From Octadecabacter sp. B2R22 (GTDB lineage: Bacteria; Pseudomonadota; Alphaproteobacteria; Rhodobacterales; Rhodobacteraceae), in assembly GCF_018861045.1 (NCBI RefSeq), contig NZ_JAHKQJ010000007.1, positions 1,023,511 to 1,087,510 on the forward strand: a DNA stretch of 64,000 nucleotides, written 5' to 3'. Under the pieces are notes generated by a model. That model did no database searches. It was not told the DNA's origin and worked only from the letters and a program-made list of their open reading frames with translations. Of this stretch, positions 32,320-41,934 are shown piece by piece. Made by a program: the position numbers and the translations under genes. Each line of letters opens with the position of its first letter. Positions within the stretch are counted from its first letter, which is position 1.

Positions 32320-34665
32320 TTAAACGATCCTTTTCTTCAGGTTGATGACCGACATTTGTGATACAAATTGATCTGTTGCTTCGACAGACATTGGTCGGCC
32401 AAAAAGAAAACCTTGGCCGTCATCACACCCCATGGCGGCTAACGCTTGAACTTCGATTTGGCTTTCGATGCCTTCGGCAATGACAGACAAATTAAGATTG
32501 TGCCCCAATTGAACGATGGCGCTTACAATCGGACTTTTTGAGTTGTGTTGAAGATCCGTAACGAAAGAACGATCAACTTTAAGCCTATTGAGTGGAAGGC
32601 GCTTCAGGTAGCTGAGGGATGAATAACCGGTTCCGAAATCGTCTAACGCAATTGATACACCTAATGCGGAAATTTCGTTTAAAGTGACCGCCACTTTTTC
32701 TTGCGACGTGATGAAAACACCCTCGGTCACTTCGACCTCCAATAGCCTTGCCGGTAATCCAGTCTCAGCCAGTACTTTTTTGATAAGAGCCACGACATCA
32801 ATTCTGGAAAACTGAACCGGCGAAAAGTTGACTGAAACAACAGGTGCCAAGTCCCCCAGTTGATTGGCCCATCGCACCGCATCGTGGCAGGCCGTCCGCA
32901 ATATTTGCTCACCTAATTCAACAATGAGTCCGGTTTGTTCTGCAATCGGAATGAAGACATCGGGACCAATCACTCCAAGTTGGTCATCTGTCCATCGCGC
33001 AAGTGCCTCAAACCCAATGAGGCGACCATCACTCAAAGCATGTTGAGATTGATAATGAGGCTGGATGTCACCGTTCTGAATTGCGGTTTTCATGCGCTCA
33101 ATGATGGCAACGCGCCTGTTGAGCTGATCTTGCATGTTGATGTCAAAAAACGCGTACAGATCGCCGCCATTATGCTTTGCATCATAAAGCGCCAGATCTG
33201 AAAACGACAACAATTCTAACCCCTCGGACGTATCTCTGGGAAACTGCGCGACGCCCACAGAGGCGGATATCTGCAGTTTGAATTCTCCTATCTGAAAGGG
33301 GTCTGACAGCAGTTTACAGATTTCTGTCGCGATCCGTTCGGAAGCACTCCTCTTAATAGGGTGTTGCCCTCGACAAAGGATAAAGAATTCATCGCCACCA
33401 ATACGGGCTGCCCAAGTTTCAACCGTCCCTACCCTTCGCAACCGCTTTGCCACTTCAATTAGGAGAAGATCGCCAATGTCATGACCATAGCTGTCATTGA
33501 TCTGTTTGAAGCCGTCAAGATCGACCGCAAAAGCCGTTGCGAAATGATCGCCAGTCCGAAGGCCCAATAGGCACTCTTGAAGCGCATCGCGGTTCAAGAG
33601 TTTGGTGAGGCTGTCGTGAGTTGCCAGAAATTTTAGTTTCTGATCGGCCTCAATTGACGCGGTCGCATCAGCAAAGATCCCTCGAAACCCTCTAAATTCA
33701 TCAAGATCAAACTGCGGCATTCCCTTGATAAGAATCCAGCGCAACCGCCCATCTTTCGGATCGGTCACTGACAATCGCACATCATGAAATTCTGTTTTGT
33801 ACTTCAATGCCATGCGCAGCCTCTCAATGTCTGGCTGACACGCTTCAGTACATTCCGCTCCTAGCGCCGCAAATGATGGAACCCGACCAATGTCCCGCTC
33901 AGTAAGGCCAAACAACTCTAGGACTTGTGCCGGTGCTCTGATGATTTTGCCAGATTGATCGGTCTGCCAAAGCCACTCTGTGGCCTGTCGTTCATAGTCC
34001 CTCAAAAGGAGTTCAACGACCTCTTTCTTTTCGTTTAGTTTCTCTTGATCTTTGAATGCCGTGATCGCTGATTTCCCTCTCTCTACGGTCGCGCTATACA
34101 AACTGACACCAGCAGCAATCGTTAGAAAGAAAATCAAAAAATCAGACGACGATCCTGTCTGTAGGCCGCAGAAAAGCGCGACGAGGCTGTTTCCAACGAT
34201 TTGAACACCCAAGTAGGCAAAAGCTGCTGCCGGCGCACGCGAGAAACCCATGGTTCCCAGTGCGAGCGCCCCCGCTATCACAGTGGTGATGATTGCCTTC
34301 TCATCGCCACTGACCAGCGGATAGAACAACGCCATACCGGTTGTCCAAAAAAGCGAATTTACAAAGGTTTCGACGGTAAAGCGTCGCATGTCCTTCGATG
34401 ACCCAGTGGTTTTATAAGTGATGCGCCATTTGAGAAAGAGCCACCAAGAATACAGGATGATCGCGGCTGTCCAGATGACAACCAAATGGTTGCTTCCATG
34501 GTTCCAAGCCTGAAATGACAGAACAGGGGCAAAGAACGTGTTTCCGAGCAACATGACCCGCATCTGCTCGATGGTTCCGCGAAGCTGTTCGCGGCGCAAA
34601 CGATTGCCAACATCATCTGAAAACTGTCCCGAGCTGAGCTCATTCAAACCCAACTTGTTGAACAT
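32320..34665 (-). CDS. membrane GGDEF-EAL cyclic-di-GMP protein with PAS
   Basis: This 781-residue signalling protein has several membrane helices in the first 200 residues, then a coiled stretch and a PAS domain (ERQATEWLWQTDQSGKIIRAPAQVLELFGLTERD). A GGDEF domain follows with an intact GGDEF motif (ARIGGDEFFIL). The EAL domain has FEALARW, NFSPVQFS, DDFGTGYSSLSYLKRLP and the EGIES glutamate. Both catalytic signatures are complete, so it could make or break c-di-GMP. I start at the ATG at 34665; a TTG at 34695 is possible. Neither start has a strong ribosome site. It stands alone in the accessory block, downstream of the RTX-Hint gene. Confidence 0.9.
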   Translation of the reverse strand: MFNKLGLNELSSGQFSDDVGNRLRREQLRGTIEQMRVMLLGNTFFAPVLSFQAWNHGSNHLVVIWTAAIILYSWWLFLKWRITYKTTGSSKDMRRFTVETFVNSLFWTTGMALFYPLVSGDEKAIITTVIAGALALGTMGFSRAPAAAFAYLGVQIVGNSLVALFCGLQTGSSSDFLIFFLTIAAGVSLYSATVERGKSAITAFKDQEKLNEKKEVVELLLRDYERQATEWLWQTDQSGKIIRAPAQVLELFGLTERDIGRVPSFAALGAECTEACQPDIERLRMALKYKTEFHDVRLSVTDPKDGRLRWILIKGMPQFDLDEFRGFRGIFADATASIEADQKLKFLATHDSLTKLLNRDALQECLLGLRTGDHFATAFAVDLDGFKQINDSYGHDIGDLLLIEVAKRLRRVGTVETWAARIGGDEFFILCRGQHPIKRSASERIATEICKLLSDPFQIGEFKLQISASVGVAQFPRDTSEGLELLSFSDLALYDAKHNGGDLYAFFDINMQDQLNRRVAIIERMKTAIQNGDIQPHYQSQHALSDGRLIGFEALARWTDDQLGVIGPDVFIPIAEQTGLIVELGEQILRTACHDAVRWANQLGDLAPVVSVNFSPVQFSRIDVVALIKKVLAETGLPARLLEVEVTEGVFITSQEKVAVTLNEISALGVSIALDDFGTGYSSLSYLKRLPLNRLKVDRSFVTDLQHNSKSPIVSAIVQLGHNLNLSVIAEGIESQIEVQALAAMGCDDGQGFLFGRPMSVEATDQFVSQMSVINLKKRIV

Positions 34666-34933
34666 GATTGGAAGTGGGCTTGTTGCTGAAATCAATCTGC
34701 TGGTCCGATGGGATTAAGGTTTGACTGTCAATCCCACATTGAGGACCACTGGTTAAATGTTTGCAAATGTAGATGCAGAACTGCGTCAATTGCCTTTGAT
34801 GATAAGGACTAGATAACAACTCTCGGCGAGACTTAACCGCGCCGATGAACTTACTGCGGAACAAACCCGACTTTGGCACCTTTCAACCAAGTCAAAGCTC
34901 GGCAAGGATAATACGCGTTATGCTAGGCCAGAA

Positions 34934-37261
34934 CTAGAAGACCAATTCAGTTGTATTCGTTGGCATTACAGACATCCTCGAAAGCCGTTTGGCCTCTATG
35001 AAAGGCCGAGCGGACGGACCGTAAGCCGCCAAGCCCACAGGGCCAAGTTTCAGCAATGGGAAAAGGTGAAGAATTTCGGCCTGATGCGCAGGGGCTAATG
35101 CCGCGAGGCCCATCGGACCAGGATAGAAGCTTTCACTTGGGCAATTCTCTGCAAACAGGATTTGATGTTGCGCGAACATCAGGTGGACATAGGTCACCTT
35201 ACGCACGCCATTGGCGACCCTAAAACCATCGCCCCCATGTCGAGCCAAATGAATTGCCCGCGCGAGATATGATTGGCCCTCCAAACTCACGAAAATGCCG
35301 TGTTGTCGTGAGACAAGAAGGTCCCGTGTGTTGCCCAATGCACCTTTCGCAATTCGTACGGGCCGTGCCTTGGGGTTCGCCGCGAGCTCATCTTTGTTTA
35401 GTGTCGTTTGACCGGCCCAAGAAATCGGCTGCGCCCCGTGATCCGCCGTCTGAACCAAATCCCCGTGCCGTAAGGTTTCGACCAATCGGTCTCCGCTTGG
35501 CGTTCTGATCAGGGTCCCACTGGTGAAACAGGGGACGCCCATGCTCACGAGGGCGGAGGGCGTGGCGCTTCCTGGTGATACCCCGTTCAAGGTGATGCTT
35601 TCACCGATCGGGAACGTCAAAACCGCATTGCCCGACCCGTCGTCGGACACAACGACGTCTGCTGTGTTCACCGGGTTGCCACCGGAATCGGTCAGAAGCG
35701 ACAGGTCTAGCTGATCGTTCGTTGAACCGTCACCGTCGCTATCGGAGGTATCGAAATCGGTAATGACATCGTGGCCGGACCCATCTTCGAAGACATAGAC
35801 ATCGTCGCCCGCGCCGCCAGATAGCGTGTCATCGCCCGCGCCGCCAGATAGCGTGTCATCGCCCGCCCCGCCGGACAGGGTATCGCTGCCATCTCCGCCA
35901 TAGAGCGCGTCATTGCCCGCGCCTCCCACCGCACTGTCGTCACCATCCTCCAGATAGACGCGATCGGCGCCACTGCCGCCAATGAACGAGTCGTCGCCAC
36001 CAAAAGTGTAGACCTTCGTGCCAAGGCTGTCGGCGCTGGCATCGATCGTGTCGCCGTAGTCGACCGTGCCGAATATCTCTTCGATGTCGTCAAATGTGCC
36101 GGTGCCTGCGGTTCCGTTGAAATCGTACGTGCCGACCTCGTCACCTGTGAAGGTGACGGTTACGCCTTGCGTCGATACGACATTCGAGAATTCGATCGTG
36201 TCCCACCAACCGCCACCCGAAATTGTTGACGTTCCATCATCATCCTCGATCGTGAAACGATCGTTACCGTCACCACCAAACAAGGTGTCGGACCCCGCGC
36301 CACCGGAAAATGTATCGCCACCATCGCCGCCATACAATGTGTCGTCGCCGGTTCCGCCTGTCAGGCTATCGTCGCCCCCCTCCGTACTAACGAGCAGGTC
36401 TTGGGACGTCGCGGAGGCGTCGATAACGTCGGCATACTCGGTCGAAATAAACTCTTCGATTTCGCGAAAGCTGCCGCTGGTCGAGGTGCCCGAAAAGTCA
36501 AAGGTGCCGCTTTCCGACCCCGTGAATGTAACCGTGACGCCTTGCGTCGATGAATAATTGCTGAACCCGATGATGTCCCAATCAACGCCGCCTTCGCCCC
36601 CCTCGACGATGGCGAACTGATGGTTGTCGGTAACCCAGATTTCGTCGGACCCATCGCCGCCATAGATTGTGTCGTTGCCAACCGCACCAGACAACCAATC
36701 ATCGCCTGTACCACCGTAGATCGTGTCATCGCCTGCGCCGCCGATAATACTGTCGTCGCCAGCGTCACCGTAAATCCGGTTACTCCCTTGGCCGGTGGAC
36801 CAACTCCCGATTTGATCAGCACCGTCGCCGCCATAAATGACGTCGTTGCCATCACCAAAGGAGACCGTGTCGTCCCCCCCGCCCCCATAGACTGTGTCGT
36901 GACTCGTCCAGTTGTAAATATTCTGATCGGTGTCTTGAATATACTCACCATCAGAGGTGCCCGTCAGCGTATCGGTGCCCGTGGTGCCGTAGATCGCTTC
37001 GGCAAAGTCGGTAAGGTCGCCTGTTTCGCCCGGCGGGAACCCCGAGGAGTCGGACGGCACGAAATAGTAGTTGCCGCCAACCTGATAAAAGTACCCGAAC
37101 ACATCGCCAACGGTGTTCGGATAGTTCACGATGCCAGTGCCGAGGGTATCGTAAGAGGAATCGTCAAACGACGCCGTCGTAGAGCCCGAATACTCATCCC
37201 CAACGGTCGGGCCAACTGCACCCGTATCAAGATTGATTAGATATCCATTAACAGTAGCCAT
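34934..37261 (-). CDS. RTX repeat protein with C-terminal Hint domain
   Basis: This 775-residue protein has an N-terminal ordinary domain, then long tracts of GGxGxD nonapeptides (about residues 95-530). These are interrupted by two similar non-RTX modules containing STQGVTVTFTG and IDASA. From Cys578 (CFTSGTLIRTPSGDRLVETLRHGDLV) it has a Hint domain as in Hedgehog/intein autoprocessing; its HGIFVS and HQILFAENC blocks are present. Roseobacters often carry such Hint-RTX proteins, secreted by type I systems. Whether it self-cleaves is unknown. There is no secretion gene nearby. The gene is divergent from the 37.5-40.4 kb operon. Confidence 0.9.
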   Translation of the reverse strand: MATVNGYLINLDTGAVGPTVGDEYSGSTTASFDDSSYDTLGTGIVNYPNTVGDVFGYFYQVGGNYYFVPSDSSGFPPGETGDLTDFAEAIYGTTGTDTLTGTSDGEYIQDTDQNIYNWTSHDTVYGGGGDDTVSFGDGNDVIYGGDGADQIGSWSTGQGSNRIYGDAGDDSIIGGAGDDTIYGGTGDDWLSGAVGNDTIYGGDGSDEIWVTDNHQFAIVEGGEGGVDWDIIGFSNYSSTQGVTVTFTGSESGTFDFSGTSTSGSFREIEEFISTEYADVIDASATSQDLLVSTEGGDDSLTGGTGDDTLYGGDGGDTFSGGAGSDTLFGGDGNDRFTIEDDDGTSTISGGGWWDTIEFSNVVSTQGVTVTFTGDEVGTYDFNGTAGTGTFDDIEEIFGTVDYGDTIDASADSLGTKVYTFGGDDSFIGGSGADRVYLEDGDDSAVGGAGNDALYGGDGSDTLSGGAGDDTLSGGAGDDTLSGGAGDDVYVFEDGSGHDVITDFDTSDSDGDGSTNDQLDLSLLTDSGGNPVNTADVVVSDDGSGNAVLTFPIGESITLNGVSPGSATPSALVSMGVPCFTSGTLIRTPSGDRLVETLRHGDLVQTADHGAQPISWAGQTTLNKDELAANPKARPVRIAKGALGNTRDLLVSRQHGIFVSLEGQSYLARAIHLARHGGDGFRVANGVRKVTYVHLMFAQHQILFAENCPSESFYPGPMGLAALAPAHQAEILHLFPLLKLGPVGLAAYGPSARPFIEAKRLSRMSVMPTNTTELVF
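35807..35887 (-). repeat. 27-bp tandem repeat within the RTX-Hint gene
   Basis: Two identical 27-bp units (35807-35833 and 35834-35860) and a third diverged unit (35861-35887) encode SGGAGDDTL nonapeptides. The exact identity of neighbouring units points to recent slippage or unequal recombination. Confidence 0.85.
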
Positions 37262-37568
37262 GACAGACCTTTGGTTTGACGATCAGCGGCTCACTACAGG
37301 ACTAAGGTTAACGGATTGCCTAACCTCCAGATGAGGGGTCGCGCAAGAAAGGTCGGAGTTCGGGACCCGACCGCTCCTAACCTTATCGCTCAGGCTGATT
37401 TCTATCGTTCTTGCGCCGGCTTCGCATCCCAAGGTTGCGCTCCTCTTTTGGGTGATCGCTACCCTTAAATAAAACAAGCCCAAAGCCCTTGAATTAGTTG
37501 CTTTATACCAAACCACTCATGGCTAAAAATTAAACGAAACGAAGCAGCGGTTGAGAGATTGAATTAAT
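37262..37568. other. divergent intergenic region
   Basis: About 300 bp between the RTX-Hint start and the dehydrogenase start. It must hold promoters in both directions. GGTTA and TAACC (37301-37325) form a small dyad near the RTX-Hint start, and GGTCGG/CCGACC form another around 37353-37371. No gene is supported here. Confidence 0.4.
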
Positions 37569-38537
37569 ATGAAAATGGGTTTTGTCGGGCTTGGGAATGT
37601 TGGCAGTAAATTGGCGGGCAGTTTGTTGCGCAACGGGTTTGATCTGACTGTTTGTGATCTCAACCCCGAACTGGTGGCCGGATTTGTCGCCAAGGGCGCA
37701 AAGGCTGCGGACAGCCCTGCGGCCCTGATGCAAGCCTGCGATGCTGTCATCACCTGCCTGCCATCCCCACAGGCCTGCGCGGCCGTGGTCGAGGCGATGT
37801 TGCCCCATGTCGACGACACGAAAATCTGGATGGAAATGTCCACGACTGAAGTTTCTGAGGTGAAACGCCTTGCCGCGCTTGTGACAGAAAAGGGCGGCTC
37901 TGCGATTGAATGCCCAGTGTCGGGCGGTTGTCATCGCGCGGATACGGGCAACATCTCGATCTTTGCGGGCTGTGATCGCGCCACGTTCGAGAGGATGCTG
38001 CCAACGCTGACGACGCTGGGTCGGCGGGTTTTGCACACCGGTGAGATCGGGTCGGCCTCAACGCTGAAGGTGATGACGAATTATCTAGCGACGGCCAATT
38101 TGCTGACCTGCTGCGAAGCGCTGGTCACGATGAAGGCCGCGGGCATTGATCTGAACACGACCTATGAGGCGATGAAAATCAGCTCAGGGACATCCTTCGT
38201 CCATGAAACCGAAAGCCAACTGATCCTGAACGGGTCGCGCGACGTGTCCTTTACGATGGACCTCGTGAAAAAGGATATCGGCCTGTTTCAATCCTTGGCC
38301 GAAGCTGCGGATGTACCGCTTGAGATCAGCCCGCTGCTGGTCGAAATTTTTGATGACGGTATTGCCAAGTATGGCGAACGAGAGCTGTCCCCCAACATCA
38401 TCCGCCGCCTTGAAGACGCCACAGGCCTGCAGATCACGGCCCCCGGTTTCCCGACGGAACTGGTAGACGACGAACCCGAGGAGGACGGCTACGAGGTTAT
38501 CCCGACTGGCTTGTCGAAACCTGTGCTGGCCAGCTGA
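37569..38537 (+). CDS. beta-hydroxyacid-dehydrogenase-family oxidoreductase
   Basis: This 322-residue NAD(P)-dependent enzyme of the 3-hydroxyisobutyrate dehydrogenase/tartronate semialdehyde reductase superfamily has a Rossmann GxGxxG as MGFVGLGNVGSKLAGSLLRNGF. Substrate-binding CPVSGGCHRADTGNISIFAG and the catalytic-lysine helix TLKVMTNYLATANLL are present. The C terminus runs about 25 residues beyond the normal end. It starts an operon with a class II aldolase 2 bp on, and with a butyrobetaine-hydroxylase-like dioxygenase. Dehydrogenase plus class II aldolase pairs are known in four-carbon sugar acid pathways, but no kinase is present here. The substrate is unknown. Confidence 0.85.
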   Translation: MKMGFVGLGNVGSKLAGSLLRNGFDLTVCDLNPELVAGFVAKGAKAADSPAALMQACDAVITCLPSPQACAAVVEAMLPHVDDTKIWMEMSTTEVSEVKRLAALVTEKGGSAIECPVSGGCHRADTGNISIFAGCDRATFERMLPTLTTLGRRVLHTGEIGSASTLKVMTNYLATANLLTCCEALVTMKAAGIDLNTTYEAMKISSGTSFVHETESQLILNGSRDVSFTMDLVKKDIGLFQSLAEAADVPLEISPLLVEIFDDGIAKYGERELSPNIIRRLEDATGLQITAPGFPTELVDDEPEEDGYEVIPTGLSKPVLAS

Positions 38538-38539
38538 TC

Positions 38540-39283
38540 ATGGGTGGCGCGAACATGCAGCACTGGGCCGAACGGACCGACCTTGCGGCGACCTTTCAAT
38601 GGGCCGCCCGCCTGAACCTGCACGAAGGGGTCGCCAATCATTTCAGTCTGGCGGTGAACGAGGATGGCACTCAGTTTCTGATCAACCCCAATCAGGTGCA
38701 TTTCTCTAACATTCGCGCGTCTGATTTGCTGTTGTTGGATGCCAATGATCCGGACGTTTTGACCGGCCCAAATGCGCCGGATCCCACGGCATGGGGTCTG
38801 CATGCCTCGATCCATCGGCAATGCCCGCATGCGCGGTGTGTGATGCACACCCATTCAATCTGGTCGACCGTTCTGGCCTGTCTGGCCGACAGTACGCTGC
38901 TGCCGATCGATCAGAATACTGCGACGTTTTATAACCGCTATGTTGTTGACGATGCCTTTGGCGGCCTCGCGTTTGAGGACGAAGGCATTCGCTGTGCCCA
39001 GATGCTCTCTGATCCGGCCAAGAAGGTCATGGTGATGGGCAATCACGGCGTTCTCGTCGTGGGGGCTTCGGTCGCGGATACATTCAACCGGCTCTATTAT
39101 TTTGAACGTGCGGCTGAAACATATGTCCGTGCGCTGCAGACGGGGCAAAAACTGCGTGTCCTATCCGATGACATCGCTGAAAAAACGGCCCGTGAGCTTG
39201 ATGATTATCCCGGTCAGGCCGAGGCGCACTTGCGCGAAATTCGCACCCGTCTTGATGCGGAAAACAACATCTACGCCAACTAA
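38540..39283 (+). CDS. class II aldolase/adducin-family protein
   Basis: This 247-residue zinc-dependent enzyme of the class II aldolase/adducin fold has the zinc histidines in MHTHSIWSTVLACL and NHGVLVVG, and the base near TATFYNRYVVDD. Family members cleave or decarboxylate sugar-phosphate or hydroxyacid substrates. The ATG at 38540 lies 2 bp after the previous stop; a second ATG at 38555 is an equally plausible start. The HEGVANHFSLAV N-terminal block is typical. It shares the operon with the dehydrogenase before it and the dioxygenase after it. Confidence 0.85.
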   Translation: MGGANMQHWAERTDLAATFQWAARLNLHEGVANHFSLAVNEDGTQFLINPNQVHFSNIRASDLLLLDANDPDVLTGPNAPDPTAWGLHASIHRQCPHARCVMHTHSIWSTVLACLADSTLLPIDQNTATFYNRYVVDDAFGGLAFEDEGIRCAQMLSDPAKKVMVMGNHGVLVVGASVADTFNRLYYFERAAETYVRALQTGQKLRVLSDDIAEKTARELDDYPGQAEAHLREIRTRLDAENNIYAN

Positions 39284-39312
39284 CCTCCATCCCTTCAGAA
39301 AAGACAGTGACC

Positions 39313-40422
39313 ATGACACAGATAGAGTTTGATCTTCAGGAAAGCGGCGCGGTGATCCAGCTTTCTAACGGCCCAAAGTATTTCAACTATTACTGGCTGC
39401 GCGATGCGAGCAACTCGAACATCGATCCGCAAACCCGCGAACGGATTTTTGATGTTTCGCAATTGGCCCAAGCCCCCAAAGCGAAATCGCTTGTCCTGCA
39501 AGAGGGCGCTGTGATCATTGAGTGGGAAGCGGAAGACACCTCAAGCGAGATCTCCCTCGAGCTTCTTGAAGACATTGCCACCAAGGGCCGCCCCACTGAC
39601 ATCGCGGACCTGCCCCGTCGCGTTTGGTACAGTGACCACCTCGCTCACATCCAGCGTGTGCCGCAGGCTGATGTTATCGATACAGCGGCGGGTCGTGTTG
39701 CACTCACACGGGCATTAATCGAAGACGGTATTGCCATTGTCACGGACATGGACCCGTCAGAAGAAAGCCTGCCCAATCTGGTAAAGGCCATCGGCCCTGT
39801 CACCCCGTCTGGCGAAGGCCTGTTTTTCAATGTGCGTGTTGAGATCAACCCAACCAATCTGGCGTTCACCGCAGGTCCGTTAGAAATGCACACGGACCTT
39901 CCTGGTGAAGAAGCGGCACCCGGCGTTCAGTTTTTGCACTGCATTGAGAACACCGTGGATGGCGGCGCGTCGTTGTTTTTGGATGGGATCGCCGTCGCCA
40001 TGGCGCTGAAGGACGAAGACCCTGATGCGTTTGACCTGCTCGCGACCCACAAAATTCCGTTCTTTTACCGACATGACACGATTGATTACCAATCCCATCA
40101 ACAGGTCATCGAAACAGATCAGAACGGCAACGTCACGGGGGTCACGATTTCGCAGCACCTGCAGGATACGATGGACCTCCCGCAAGAGCTGCTGGACACC
40201 TATTACCCTGCTTTCATCAAGTTCATCCGCATGATGCAAGACGACCGCTTTGTCATGAAGTTCCGCTCTGAGGCCGGTAATTGCATTGTCTTTGACAATC
40301 ACCGCATCGTGCATGGCCGCGAAGGCTATGTTGCCGACAGCGGAAGCCGCCATTTGCGCGGCTGTTATACCGACCGCGCCGCGATGCGCAGCACCTACCG
40401 GATTGCGTCCAAGTCGATTTAA
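39313..40422 (+). CDS. gamma-butyrobetaine-hydroxylase-like 2-oxoglutarate dioxygenase
   Basis: This 369-residue Fe(II)/2-oxoglutarate oxygenase has an N-terminal DUF971-like domain of about 90 residues and a TauD-type catalytic domain. The HxD pair is His193/Asp195 in EMHTDLPGE and the distal His is His334 in NHRIVHGREGY, followed by the 2-oxoglutarate Arg region SRHLRGCYTDR. This is the butyrobetaine/trimethyllysine hydroxylase fold. Oddly, the N-terminal domain keeps the WLRD motif but has lost the zinc cysteines that usually follow. It closes the operon; a bidirectional terminator follows. A quaternary amine or related acid is a reasonable substrate guess, not a finding. Confidence 0.85.
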   Translation: MTQIEFDLQESGAVIQLSNGPKYFNYYWLRDASNSNIDPQTRERIFDVSQLAQAPKAKSLVLQEGAVIIEWEAEDTSSEISLELLEDIATKGRPTDIADLPRRVWYSDHLAHIQRVPQADVIDTAAGRVALTRALIEDGIAIVTDMDPSEESLPNLVKAIGPVTPSGEGLFFNVRVEINPTNLAFTAGPLEMHTDLPGEEAAPGVQFLHCIENTVDGGASLFLDGIAVAMALKDEDPDAFDLLATHKIPFFYRHDTIDYQSHQQVIETDQNGNVTGVTISQHLQDTMDLPQELLDTYYPAFIKFIRMMQDDRFVMKFRSEAGNCIVFDNHRIVHGREGYVADSGSRHLRGCYTDRAAMRSTYRIASKSI

Positions 40423-40442
40423 GAGGTAATATTGTATGTGTG

Positions 40443-40473
40443 AAAACGGCGCGGTTGATCCCGCGCCGTTTTT
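40443..40473. terminator. bidirectional terminator of the catabolic cluster
   Basis: AAAACGGCGCGG and CCGCGCCGTTTTT form a 12-bp stem with a 6-nt loop, with A/T runs on both sides, between the convergent dioxygenase and aldehyde dehydrogenase genes. Confidence 0.88.
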
Positions 40474-40490
40474 GTTTTCGGCTCTGTGAT

Positions 40491-41921
40491 TTACTGTGCG
40501 AAGGGTGGGCGCACTTTCACTTCGAGGTAATCCTCAAGACCAAACAAGCCACCTTCGCGCCCGTTGCCAGACTGTTTATACCCCCCAAACGGCGATCCGT
40601 AATCCGGCCCACGCCCGTTAATCTGGATCGTCCCCGCACGCAGACGCCGCACAACGCGCGACACGCGCGCTTCGTCGCTGGACTGAACATAGGCCGCCAG
40701 ACCGTATTCCGTGTCATTGGCCATGGTGATCGCGTCCTCTTCGGTATTAAAAGGCGTAATCACGAGAACGGGGCCAAAGATTTCCTCGCGCGAGATCCGC
40801 ATGTCGTGGTCAACATCGTAAAAGATCGTGGGCTTTACGTACCAACCGTCTTCAAGACCTTCAGGCTTGCCCAGACCGCCGACCAGCAGCTTGGCCCCTT
40901 CATCGATCCCCAGTTGGATCATTGCTTGAACGCGGTCGTATTGGATCTTGTCAAACAGCGGGCCGATATGGTCGCCTGATTGCGCAGGGTCCCCGACCTT
41001 TTGTGCCTCACCAGCGGTTTTGGCCAAACCCAGAACCTCGTCGTAACAGCTGCGTTCCACCAAAAGCCGCGTTGGCGCATTGCAGGATTGGCCCGTGTTG
41101 TAAAAACAGCCCTCAACGCTTTCGGTGACCCGTTTTGCAAGGTTGGCATCGGCAAACACAAGGTTGGGTGATTTGCCGCCAAGCTCAAGCGTGACACGCT
41201 TGATATCGCTCGCCGCGTCGCGTGACACAGCCGTGCCCGCGCGGGTGGATCCGGTGAACGACATCATGTCGATATCAGGGTGCTGCGACATAGCAGAGCC
41301 CACCGATAGACCATCGCCCTGCACAAGGTTGAACACACCAGCAGGATATCCGGCAGCATCCACAATTTCAGCATAGATTTGCGCGGAAATTGGGGTGTGC
41401 TCTGACGGTTTCAGAACGCAGGTCGCACCCGTAGCAAGTGCAGGAACCACCTTTAGGGCGATCTGGTTGATCGGCCAGTTCCATGGCGTAATGAGGCCGC
41501 ACACCCCGATAGGTTCGCGGGTGATGATGTCGCCGTTTGGCAAAACCTCTTCCTCTTCCATCGCCTCAAGGGCTCTGATGAAATCCTCAAGGTGACCAAG
41601 TCCTGCATCAGCTTGCACCTCAAGCGACATCGTCGCGGGCGCGCCCATCTCGGATGTCATCGCTGCGGCAAGGTCACCCAGACGGGCCTTGGTTTCCACG
41701 CGCAGCTTTTCCAACAGCGCGAGGCGCTCTTCTTTGGAAGTCATCGAAAACGTCTCGAACGCTCGTTTGGCGGCAGCCACCGCGCGATCAACGTCTGCGG
41801 CGTTGCCCATGCTCAAGGTGCCGATTTGCGACGCGGTTGCGGGGCTCATGATTGGCATTGTTGCATCAGACGCGGGATCAACCCACGCGCCGTCAATGTA
41901 GAACTTATTGAGTATCAGCAT
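40491..41921 (-). CDS. NAD(P)-dependent aldehyde dehydrogenase
   Basis: This 476-residue member of the aldehyde dehydrogenase superfamily oxidises an aldehyde to its acid. It has the cofactor loop FTGSTRAGTAVSRDAASDIK, the active-site Glu in VTLELGGKSPNLVF and the catalytic Cys in CFYNTGQSCNAPTRLLV. The C-terminal EEIFGPVL and the final INGRGPDYGSPFGGYKQSGNG blocks are also seen. I start at 41921, with AAAGGA upstream; an in-frame start at 41978 would overlap the previous gene. It is the last gene of a minus-strand operon GMC oxidoreductase - enolase-superfamily enzyme - aldehyde dehydrogenase. Confidence 0.93.
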   Translation of the reverse strand: MLILNKFYIDGAWVDPASDATMPIMSPATASQIGTLSMGNAADVDRAVAAAKRAFETFSMTSKEERLALLEKLRVETKARLGDLAAAMTSEMGAPATMSLEVQADAGLGHLEDFIRALEAMEEEEVLPNGDIITREPIGVCGLITPWNWPINQIALKVVPALATGATCVLKPSEHTPISAQIYAEIVDAAGYPAGVFNLVQGDGLSVGSAMSQHPDIDMMSFTGSTRAGTAVSRDAASDIKRVTLELGGKSPNLVFADANLAKRVTESVEGCFYNTGQSCNAPTRLLVERSCYDEVLGLAKTAGEAQKVGDPAQSGDHIGPLFDKIQYDRVQAMIQLGIDEGAKLLVGGLGKPEGLEDGWYVKPTIFYDVDHDMRISREEIFGPVLVITPFNTEEDAITMANDTEYGLAAYVQSSDEARVSRVVRRLRAGTIQINGRGPDYGSPFGGYKQSGNGREGGLFGLEDYLEVKVRPPFAQ

Positions 41922-41934
41922 GAAAAATCCTTTG

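Noticed and set aside
35528-37261. Hint region as an intein insertion
   Set aside because: There is no C-extein and no homing endonuclease; the Hint domain is C-terminal, as in RTX-Hint proteins.
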